The notes under the pieces were generated by a model that saw only the letters and a list, made by a program, of their open reading frames with translations, was not told the DNA's origin and did not search any database. Made by a program: the position numbers and the translations under genes. Shown in pieces: positions 8,456-15,973 of a DNA stretch of 24,007 nt. Position 1 is the first letter of the stretch. Each line of letters begins with the position of its first letter. This stretch comes from a virus. The stretch spans positions 1 through 24,007 of the IMG/VR virus record IMGVR_UViG_3300008050_004048; one strand, 5' to 3'.

Positions 8456-8486
8456 CTATATGAACTCTTCGGAATATCAATGGTTT
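8456..8486 (-). promoter_or_regulatory. Leaderless promoter P3 with upstream CCATTGA element
   Basis: On the minus strand AAACCATTGATATTCCGAAG precedes AGTTCATATAG. TATAG ends 22 nt before the GTG at 8433. The upstream element overlaps the TAA stop (8485-8487) of the hub gene. It is almost identical to P1 and P5. Confidence 0.65.
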
Positions 8487-10296
8487 ATTGAGATATTCCA
8501 AGCGTGAACTTCAATGTCGACATCAAGTCTTGGCCTTGCCGACCCACCGTCAATGTCATTGTCGAACCTGATGGACTCATGCCCCATGTGATGTTGAATA
8601 TCCTATGGCGACCAGATAGACTCGCCTCGTTCGATGCGAACTCCATCACATCTCCGACTCTCAAATCGAATCGCTCTGGAATGCCGTTGACCACCCACTT
8701 GGTTCGTTGAAGTCCTTGAGTATTCAAGAAGTATTCGCCAACCAATTTTGCTTGAACTTCATCGGTGATTGAATCATCCTCAATTCTCTTCTCCACAGGA
8801 ATGGATGGGTATCGAGTGGAATCGGTTGCTGGAACTGACACATTTATGTCCAGTTCAGGATTCGACACTATCGCAACATTGAATCCTGTGATTTCACCGG
8901 ATTCTCTCTCAATTCCTGTTGGATAGAAGTCTTGTGGCAACGCACTTCTCGGCATTCGACCGGCGATGAATGGTTGGACTGTTGCATCATCGACTTCACG
9001 CAATTTGCGAAAATTGATGTAGCCATCCGCCGAGCAATATATCTGGTTCAAGGCGGGAGTGCTATTGATGATATTCAATATCGTTTGGATTGCCGACAGG
9101 CGAGTCTGACCAACGAAGTTCATTCCGGCTGGGAGAACGACATGGGATTGATTTGCCATGCGACCAACAGGCGGAGCATAAGTGGAGTTCGCCACAATGT
9201 CTTTGATAACGGTTGCCGCATCGGTTTGAAAATATGTCATTGACCCCTTGACCACTTCGAGATTCAAATAGCCGAGCGCACACAAACACTTGAATGAAAT
9301 GTCGCTCGATGATTCGTGAACTTCTGATACAAATCCGGTGAACACAAGTGGTGGACTCGCCCATGTTCTCGGACTCGCATACACTTGAACTGTATCGCCT
9401 CGCTTAATCCAGCCAGTTCTTCTGCCAGATGGATTATTGAGTTCGATATTGACTTCGGTGGGGCCATTGAAGTTCTGTGTGAGATTCACAGAAGTGATTC
9501 CATGCAAATCATTGAGTCCGTTGATAACAACAGTCGGGGATTGTGGTGTTGCTTCATCTCGTGCAAGGGGTCCATAGAGATTCCTGAACAACACTCTCCG
9601 TGAGCGAGCGAAGAATATCTTGTGCGCCCAGCCGTTTCTAAGCCCCCCTAAGCGCATCCTTTTGGGTCGGTTAGTCCATTGTAGTCCTTCGGGATTCCAA
9701 CCGCCGTCAGAGAAGCCCAATCGCCCCAAATTGAATACTGGTTGAGGGAGAATGGCGGTGGGATATGCACCTTCGGTGGGGCCGGTTGTCATGGAGAATC
9801 CACCACGAGGACCCCCGCCTCTTCTGGTGATTATGTCTTGTTGGTCGGGGAATCCTGTTGAACCTTGATAATTGTAGCCGAATCCGAGCGCACCCGTTTT
9901 GACATCGCCATGCAATTGAGGGTCAAACGGTCTTGGTGTGGTCAGGCTTGTGTAGCCCAGCGTGGTGTTCCTATCTCGCAACCAAACGCCACTCAAGTCA
10001 GATGGGAATGGAATCATATCCAAACCCCAATCCACCGGATAATGTGCCGGTCGATACATGAGTTCCTTTTCACTATGACTTGCATCGAGTTCGACTCCTG
10101 TGCCTTCGCTCATAGATTCGTGGGAATGTTCCAACCAGATTCGTGAAGCCCAACGAGCGATGGCGGTGCGAGGTCGGCGAGGGTCTTGACCCATCCGTTC
10201 GATTTCATCCAACAAGCCCTTCGGCGGAGTGATGATTAGTTCATCATCGCCAGACCTGACCAAGCGGTGGAATCGCTCGATACTGTCTTTGTCCAT
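8485..10296 (-). CDS. Tail baseplate hub-like protein (603 aa)
   Basis: From about residue 280 onward this reads like the hub proteins of long-tailed phages (gp27/gpD/XkdQ-type and siphophage Tal N-termini). An opening beta-barrel has GPTEVNIELNNPSG and GDTVQVYASPR ending in a PLVFTGFVSEV strand. A second domain contains the LCALGYLNL region, and the C-terminal barrel has LRVGDVMEF and a final MTLTVGRQGQD. Such hubs form the ring or trimer at the tail tip, where tube, tape measure and fibres meet. The first roughly 280 residues are unusual, with a polar helical start and a Gly/Pro-rich stretch, and may be a lineage-specific decoration. Start ATG 10296 has no Shine-Dalgarno site but has an ATAA box ending 23 nt upstream. 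Its place between the distal-tail-type protein and the giant fibre agrees. No peptidase motif is evident. Confidence 0.8.
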   Translation of the reverse strand: MDKDSIERFHRLVRSGDDELIITPPKGLLDEIERMGQDPRRPRTAIARWASRIWLEHSHESMSEGTGVELDASHSEKELMYRPAHYPVDWGLDMIPFPSDLSGVWLRDRNTTLGYTSLTTPRPFDPQLHGDVKTGALGFGYNYQGSTGFPDQQDIITRRGGGPRGGFSMTTGPTEGAYPTAILPQPVFNLGRLGFSDGGWNPEGLQWTNRPKRMRLGGLRNGWAHKIFFARSRRVLFRNLYGPLARDEATPQSPTVVINGLNDLHGITSVNLTQNFNGPTEVNIELNNPSGRRTGWIKRGDTVQVYASPRTWASPPLVFTGFVSEVHESSSDISFKCLCALGYLNLEVVKGSMTYFQTDAATVIKDIVANSTYAPPVGRMANQSHVVLPAGMNFVGQTRLSAIQTILNIINSTPALNQIYCSADGYINFRKLREVDDATVQPFIAGRMPRSALPQDFYPTGIERESGEITGFNVAIVSNPELDINVSVPATDSTRYPSIPVEKRIEDDSITDEVQAKLVGEYFLNTQGLQRTKWVVNGIPERFDLRVGDVMEFASNEASLSGRHRIFNITWGMSPSGSTMTLTVGRQGQDLMSTLKFTLGISQ

Positions 10297-10316
10297 ACAC
10301 TATCGTGCGCCCTTGC

Positions 10317-10325
10317 GGGTTATCA
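10317..10325 (-). promoter_or_regulatory. TATA-like box (TGATAACCC) for the hub gene
   Basis: TGATAACCC on the minus strand; ATAA ends 23 nt before the ATG at 10296. The same TAACCC form is found before the HNH and SAP genes. It lies just before the stop of the 90 aa gene, so readthrough from P4 is also possible. Confidence 0.35.
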
Positions 10326-10332
10326 CGGTTGT

Positions 10333-10605
10333 TCAAAAGTTCGTTTTGATGTAGCAAGATGCGAGATGGTCAATGAATCCGTGAATTGCTTCGGGGTTAT
10401 GCCATTCGATTTCACGAATGGTGTGGCGAATCTGCGCCTGTTCTGGGTATGATGCGACTTCAATAACCATGCGGATAACTTCATCAGAGTCGATGTAGTG
10501 GCACATCGACTGGTCATCAATGTATTGGATGGTTCGATTTGGCAGGTTGCGCTCTGCGAAGTATGTGGTCAAGTATTTCTGAACGAGAGTTTCTTGGGTC
10601 GCCAT
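10333..10605 (-). CDS. Unknown small protein (90 aa)
   Basis: Starts at ATG 10605, exactly at the start site predicted by promoter P4 (TATAG ending 21 nt upstream). The protein is polar and mostly helical by appearance, with acidic and His-containing segments (IDDQSMCHYIDSDE, REIEWHNPEAIHGF) and two cysteines. There is no signal peptide, membrane segment or known motif. It lies between the distal-tail-type gene and the hub gene, where small baseplate or chaperone proteins often occur in tailed viruses, but I cannot assign a role. Its own promoter with the CCATTGA-like element suggests that it is timed separately from the upstream tail operon. The hub gene 36 nt downstream may be co-transcribed. 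Confidence 0.75.
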   Translation of the reverse strand: MATQETLVQKYLTTYFAERNLPNRTIQYIDDQSMCHYIDSDEVIRMVIEVASYPEQAQIRHTIREIEWHNPEAIHGFIDHLASCYIKTNF

Positions 10606-10626
10606 GTTAAAGACGAGGGGTTTCGC

Positions 10627-10657
10627 CTATATGAACCCTTTGGTTCTCTCAATGTTT
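10627..10657 (-). promoter_or_regulatory. Leaderless promoter P4 (diverged CATTGA element)
   Basis: On the minus strand AAACATTGAGAGAACCAAAG precedes GGTTCATATAGG. TATAG ends 21 nt before the ATG at 10605. The upstream element is the most diverged of the five and is one base longer. Confidence 0.6.
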
Positions 10658-10660
10658 GAG

Positions 10661-10724
10661 AATCACAATTGAATAGTTCTCGATTATTCATAGTTCATAA
10701 AGGGTCGAGCAAACCATTGTGATT
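10661..10724. repeat. 9-bp inverted repeat in the 10606-10744 intergenic space
   Basis: AATCACAAT (10661-10669) and ATTGTGATT (10716-10724) are exact inverted copies separated by 46 nt. They lie after the stop of the 1742 aa gene (10745) and just upstream of P4. They could form a 3'-end stem of the tail mRNA or be a paired operator. Nothing else is seen in this gap. Confidence 0.4.
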
Positions 10725-10744
10725 GATAAGTATCGAAGCGAATA

Positions 10745-13700
10745 TCAAACGCCAAGACCCGCCTCTCGAACCAGATTGATTGTGTATGGAGTTTCACCAT
10801 GTCGACCACCTTCTCGATTGTAGTCGAACGATGTGATTCGACCCACGAATGTTTTGCCTGTCGGTGTTCCTACATAATTGACGGATTCCCACATGAACTC
10901 CACGAGCGAACCACTCATCAGCAATTCTTCAACGAACTCAATATCGGCATTGGCGGTTTCAGTCAGGAATGAACCGGAGAGAGCGAACTCATCATGTCTT
11001 TGACCCATATCCGTCAGTTCTGGATAGACGGCATCGAGAACAGGAGTTTGCGACCATTCTGCGCTTCGGTTGCGTTGGAATCCCTTTGGCATGATATTGA
11101 AAACGAGAGGAACCACGAGCGTTGCTGGCAGAACCTTGATAATCGCCGTTGCGGTTTGTGAGGATGCACTATCATTGTCGACAACGACCAATGTGGCTTG
11201 GTATTCACCAGCCGCCGCATAGGTGTGTTGGGCGGTTCCAGATGCGTTGGTTGTTGACCCCGACCCATCTCCGTATGTGAATGTGTATGAAGAGAGGCTC
11301 GCACCCGCATTGATGTCGAATGAATCTGTTCCATCGAGAGTGATGGGTTGCCCTGCTCTGATGAGAGATGGAACGGCTCGGAGAACTGCGACTGGTGCGG
11401 AGTTCACCACGACAACACTCATGGTCGCCGCATCCGATTCATTCCCCGCATCGTCTTTGGAATACACTTTCGCATCATAAGTTCCGGCGATGAGATATGA
11501 GTGTGCCGTATCATAAGTATTGGTTTGAAGCGTCTGGTCGGTGAATGGCAACCAATCGGTGATGACTCCATCTCCAAAGTCGAACTTGACTTGTGTGATG
11601 ATTCGGTCGATGTCAGTCGTGATTCCAGTTCCCCTGAATGACACAATATGACCGACCTTTGTGTCAATGGGGGGAGTGATGTCGCCATTGAAGGTGTTGC
11701 CTATGCAAGCAATACTGGCGGTTGGTTTGATGTCATACTCAAGCGACCACGAACGAATGATTGGGGTTGTTGACCAATCCACAGGTTGAAGCGTTGCCAT
11801 CGAACTTGTTGGAACATAGAATAAGAATCGAATCACGAATCCATTGGTTGTTGCATCGGTTGGGAGAGTGGTCAAATCAATCGAGCCGAATCCGCCGATG
11901 ACATTCAAATCCAGAGCATCAAAGTTCTCGTATGGAGTTCCACCTTCGCCTTGACGAAGAACCGTCAAATCGGTTGCGATATTGTCATTGACCGGACAGA
12001 TTGACACCTTGACATTCATGCCCTTTGACACATTGATGTTGTCGACTTCGACACTCAAGCCTGTGTATTTGCCAACACCCGCAATTTGTTGCTTGCGAGA
12101 GTCCACAGGGAATGGAATCATAGCATCGGATGGAATGTGCCGGATGGTGATTTCATCCATCTGGAACGCCGCATTCGTTTTGTTGTATGTTGGGTTCGCC
12201 ATCCACATATCGTTGCCGACTCCATCGTGAAGTGGACTTGCATTTGATTTCAATCCTTGACCACAAGACTTCTGAAACAACAATGAGAATCCCCACACAG
12301 GGTCGTTGGAGTTCAGGTCTTTGCCCTTGCTCGCACCATCTATGCTCATTGTCATGCCTTCTTCATCGAATGTCGCTCGCATGGTGTGATAACCTTCGGT
12401 CATTGTGAATGGTGTGCCGGTTCCAATGTAGTTCCCCATAGTTCCCCAGCCCACATTATTTCCTCCCATAGCGGCATACGGCCACGAGTTCTCCAATGCG
12501 ACATCAACCCAATCACCGCCCAACGATACATCGGCTTGGTTGTAATTGAACGCTGGCGGTTCACCCCACATGGCCGACCCACCCCAGACAAATATCTGGG
12601 AATTGTGCGAAGCCAATTTGGTTTGTGATTCGTTTTGAATGTTCATGCTTTTCCAGCCCAAGTCTGTCGCCGAGCCTTCTCCTGTTCCCCAAGACACTTC
12701 GTCATTCAAGCCTTCGATGAGTCCGATTCGAGTGAATCCTTGTGTCCAAGTCAACATCGAACCGTGATTGTTGTGAGCATGACGACCGAACTGGATATTA
12801 TTCACGCCAGTATCGAAGTCGATAATAGTCAACAAATCCTTCTGAACTGGCCACCACGCTTTTATCTGCAAATCCAACCAGATTGGAGAACACCCGACTT
12901 CGGTGAGTCCAGTATTTGTTGTCTCCATTCCGTATGTTCGGTCTCCAACAACGGTTGGGTTGGGTTCGAGTAATGTCCATGATGTTTGCCCGAATGACCC
13001 ATAACCACCCTTCGTGGCGACTCGCTCGTGGACTGGCCAGATTCGATTGCGACCATACGGCCACTTCTCGACACCCGTTCCGGCTGGACAATAATCCCAT
13101 GCGTGATAGCCGGTTGCTTGGTCATAGAATGAAGTGAATAGAATTGTCATTCCCTTGCTAAACCATCCTGCGGATTGGGAATTGTATGAGAACTTGCTCG
13201 CATTCTTCGACAGCACATTCGCAGGGTCGGTTTGACTCATTTCATAGACGGCGTTGTGGCCAACCGAGAAGTTCGACCATCCCATATCCGCCACCAATTC
13301 CATTCCAGAACTCGAAAGACGGTCAACATTTGTGATGCTGAAATACTGACCAGCATGGCCGAATGAGTTTGGTGCGTTGCACCGTAGCATTCCACCACCA
13401 TGCCCACCGGCTATCGGGTTCGATATGAACACATCTTGAGTGGGTGATTGGAGAGATATTCCAGCAGGGGTATTCGCATAATCCCCAAACCATCCACCCA
13501 TGTCGTTTGACCATAATGCGAGAGGGTCGAGTGTCAATCTGGTCGGGCTGGTGAAATTATGGCCACCGTATGCAGGAACATTTTGACCACCAATGTATGC
13601 GCCACCAATGAATCCGACACCCATTTCAGCATCATAAATGGGGCCTTGTGTGGTGAATATGTTGTATTTGTTGGGGGAATAACTGGCTGACCTATCTCTA

Positions 13701-15973
13701 TCTCGGCCTACTGCCGTTCCCGACCCCGCATAGAATCCTGATATTGGGTCGTATGGCCAAGTCCCACCATTCCCAATGTCGGTGTCATTGACGGATGCTG
13801 AACCATCCCAATAATTGTAGCCGCCCCATGAGAACTCCGCCCCACCCATGATGCCCTGACAGACGAATCCTTTGGCACAAGCGTATGTGGTAATGTCTTG
13901 GATTGAATTAGATTTGCTCGAAGGTGGGTCGGGCAAAGATATGCTATATCCGGTGTTGATGGTGAAGGTCAATTTGTGGCCGGTGAATGTGCCTACTGCA
14001 CCACTCACAATTGTCGACTTGGCTACGCTTGCGAGCGCATCGACAGCCGTGATAATCCACCAACCAGAACGAGATGAATAGCCACCCAATGTGTCAGTCG
14101 CTCCACCACCAAGCACCACACTCATCCAAGTGTCAGCATCCCATTCCATCCCATATTCTCGACTATTTGGACCCTGTTGCCATTGATACATCAAAGTTCC
14201 ATCGGCGGCACGAAGGCCATTCAATACACCATCCATCTCCATGTAAATTGGCATACCTGCTTTCCATTTGTTCGCCTTGCCCACTTCGGTGTTATTATCC
14301 TCAACCCACACCGTCAGAGTTCCTGTGGCAGTTCCCGAAGTGGTATGAGGATTCCCCGACCCATCACCGCTGGCTTGCCCAACCGCATAAATTGGCGCAC
14401 GAGTCGGGTTGGGTCGCACCAAACACGAACGAGGTTGTTGTTGAAGGGTTGCGGCAACGGGTGAACTCAAGGTGTTTGGTGAACTCCCACCATCTCCGGT
14501 CGCTCCATTGATGTATGCGTCATTTTGTTGACTATTCCACTCTATGTATGCAGGAAACCATTTGTATTGCACGACATCATAGTCATAGTTCCATCCTTGA
14601 CCGGCTGGGCATAAGGGGCCTTGAATGAAATCAAACAAAGGGAATATCTGTGCGGATTGACTTCGTGAGGTTGTCGGTGTGTCCAGTTCGGCTTGGGTAT
14701 TGGCGACTCCACCCTTGCCATTCCAAACCGCATAGCAAGTCGTTCCATCCGAGCCGCCAATGGTTCTCGCTGGGTCATAGATGTAGGGGATAAGTGAGCC
14801 ACCAGAGAGTGTATATGTGCCGTCTTTCAAGAAGCAAGCGAGTGCAGTTCGCATTCGATATGAGGGTCCACCATAGGCGGATGATGATGGGTCAATATCC
14901 CAATTGACATAATCCCATAGGTTGTCGGGATTCCGAACAGTATCGACCTTTTGAAATGAACCAACCTGCCCCTCTTTGAAATCTCCAGATGACTTGAACC
15001 ATTTGAATCGAGCCCCGCTAACCGTCTCAGTTTGTGGATATACTGTGTCGGTTTGAGGTTGTTGATTATGACGGGTCATTCCTTCGTCAAAGAAATTGAA
15101 ATATGTTCCCGAATCACCAATTCCAGATTCGGCTGGTCGGGCTTCTGTCCAGACGCCCCTCACAATGTCGTTGCTCACCCCCGCAGTCTCATATGATAAT
15201 TGATTGTTATCATATAGCAACGGTTGGAACATCGTGGCGATGTAAAGGCCGATGTTCGGTAATGGATTGTTGTGAGCAAGGTCAATGCGTGGGTCGAGAT
15301 TGGCCGCTGGCCAAGCGGATGATGAGGCGATTGTTCCACCGACACTTGTATCTCCCTTGAGACCCTGTGGGAGCCAAGCCGATTTAGTGGCCTGTTCGAC
15401 CGCCATTCCGGTTGTTGCCGCCCAATAGGTATCGAAGGCGAGTTTATCCCACGAATTGGCTAATCCATCCATCCAATCAATGAAGTCTTGAAGTGTTGCA
15501 TATACCGGATAGGGGCCAGCCGAGTTCTTGTGGGGAGTCAATGGTGCGATGTTCTGGTTCATCGAACCAGCCGCCGCCGAGTCTTGAGCCCCATATCCAT
15601 TCGATGTGTTCGTATCTGCGCTCGGCGAAACAAATCTCCATTCTGTGCTTGTGCCGTCAGGATGCGTCAAAATACAACGAGCATTATGAGTTCCAGAGTC
15701 GACAATCTCGATGGTCGGAGTTCCGGTTGGCTCACTCCCATCTATGTTCAAACACTCGACTCGAACACCTGCCGTATTTGCTTCGTCATTGAATCCTCGA
15801 CCTTCATCCTCAAGGGTATCTGCACCCAATTGAGTGTGGAACATCACAGGGTCAACGGATAAGCCGTTCTTGCCATCTCCCTTGATGTATGCTGGCCACC
15901 ATCGTTGCTTCTCGGCCAAGTCATTGAGAACTCTTGAGAAGCGATATGAGATGATTCGTTTGAATGATGCCAA
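10745..15973 (-). CDS. Distal-tail/adhesin fusion: long ectodomain, LamG-like part, two PKD domains, GpU-like C-terminus (1742 aa)
   Basis: The start is TTG 15973, directly after the TGA of the tape measure gene and 4 nt after GGTGAT, which matches the extended 16S anti-Shine-Dalgarno. Residues about 1-1100 are Gly/Trp/Asn-rich and beta-like, with no family recognised. About 1120-1260 resembles a concanavalin/LamG sandwich (GYHTMRATFDEEGMTMSIDG). Two PKD domains follow: about 1436-1524 with FDFGDG, and 1525-1614 with YGDGS and HTYAAAGEY. Residues 1621-1742 (PKGFQRNRSAEWSQ, then FALSGSFL, a helix FVEELLMSGS, then TFVGRITSFDY and GETPYTINLVR) match the pattern of P2 GpU/distal tail proteins that cap the tail tube. 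The gene directly follows the tape measure, where the distal tail gene belongs. The fusion suggests a tail-tip ring carrying adhesin arms. The GpU link is by pattern only. Confidence 0.9.
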   Translation of the reverse strand: MASFKRIISYRFSRVLNDLAEKQRWWPAYIKGDGKNGLSVDPVMFHTQLGADTLEDEGRGFNDEANTAGVRVECLNIDGSEPTGTPTIEIVDSGTHNARCILTHPDGTSTEWRFVSPSADTNTSNGYGAQDSAAAGSMNQNIAPLTPHKNSAGPYPVYATLQDFIDWMDGLANSWDKLAFDTYWAATTGMAVEQATKSAWLPQGLKGDTSVGGTIASSSAWPAANLDPRIDLAHNNPLPNIGLYIATMFQPLLYDNNQLSYETAGVSNDIVRGVWTEARPAESGIGDSGTYFNFFDEGMTRHNQQPQTDTVYPQTETVSGARFKWFKSSGDFKEGQVGSFQKVDTVRNPDNLWDYVNWDIDPSSSAYGGPSYRMRTALACFLKDGTYTLSGGSLIPYIYDPARTIGGSDGTTCYAVWNGKGGVANTQAELDTPTTSRSQSAQIFPLFDFIQGPLCPAGQGWNYDYDVVQYKWFPAYIEWNSQQNDAYINGATGDGGSSPNTLSSPVAATLQQQPRSCLVRPNPTRAPIYAVGQASGDGSGNPHTTSGTATGTLTVWVEDNNTEVGKANKWKAGMPIYMEMDGVLNGLRAADGTLMYQWQQGPNSREYGMEWDADTWMSVVLGGGATDTLGGYSSRSGWWIITAVDALASVAKSTIVSGAVGTFTGHKLTFTINTGYSISLPDPPSSKSNSIQDITTYACAKGFVCQGIMGGAEFSWGGYNYWDGSASVNDTDIGNGGTWPYDPISGFYAGSGTAVGRDRDRSASYSPNKYNIFTTQGPIYDAEMGVGFIGGAYIGGQNVPAYGGHNFTSPTRLTLDPLALWSNDMGGWFGDYANTPAGISLQSPTQDVFISNPIAGGHGGGMLRCNAPNSFGHAGQYFSITNVDRLSSSGMELVADMGWSNFSVGHNAVYEMSQTDPANVLSKNASKFSYNSQSAGWFSKGMTILFTSFYDQATGYHAWDYCPAGTGVEKWPYGRNRIWPVHERVATKGGYGSFGQTSWTLLEPNPTVVGDRTYGMETTNTGLTEVGCSPIWLDLQIKAWWPVQKDLLTIIDFDTGVNNIQFGRHAHNNHGSMLTWTQGFTRIGLIEGLNDEVSWGTGEGSATDLGWKSMNIQNESQTKLASHNSQIFVWGGSAMWGEPPAFNYNQADVSLGGDWVDVALENSWPYAAMGGNNVGWGTMGNYIGTGTPFTMTEGYHTMRATFDEEGMTMSIDGASKGKDLNSNDPVWGFSLLFQKSCGQGLKSNASPLHDGVGNDMWMANPTYNKTNAAFQMDEITIRHIPSDAMIPFPVDSRKQQIAGVGKYTGLSVEVDNINVSKGMNVKVSICPVNDNIATDLTVLRQGEGGTPYENFDALDLNVIGGFGSIDLTTLPTDATTNGFVIRFLFYVPTSSMATLQPVDWSTTPIIRSWSLEYDIKPTASIACIGNTFNGDITPPIDTKVGHIVSFRGTGITTDIDRIITQVKFDFGDGVITDWLPFTDQTLQTNTYDTAHSYLIAGTYDAKVYSKDDAGNESDAATMSVVVVNSAPVAVLRAVPSLIRAGQPITLDGTDSFDINAGASLSSYTFTYGDGSGSTTNASGTAQHTYAAAGEYQATLVVVDNDSASSQTATAIIKVLPATLVVPLVFNIMPKGFQRNRSAEWSQTPVLDAVYPELTDMGQRHDEFALSGSFLTETANADIEFVEELLMSGSLVEFMWESVNYVGTPTGKTFVGRITSFDYNREGGRHGETPYTINLVREAGLGV

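Noticed and set aside
8239-8463. Plus-strand 74 aa frame in the 8098-8484 gap
   Set aside because: It runs against promoter P3, has no promoter of its own, and covers the hairpin and direct repeat.
1128-15973. Diversity-generating retroelement targets in the large fibre genes
   Set aside because: No reverse transcriptase and no template/variable repeat pair is visible in the window; the C-termini do not resemble a C-type lectin variable region.
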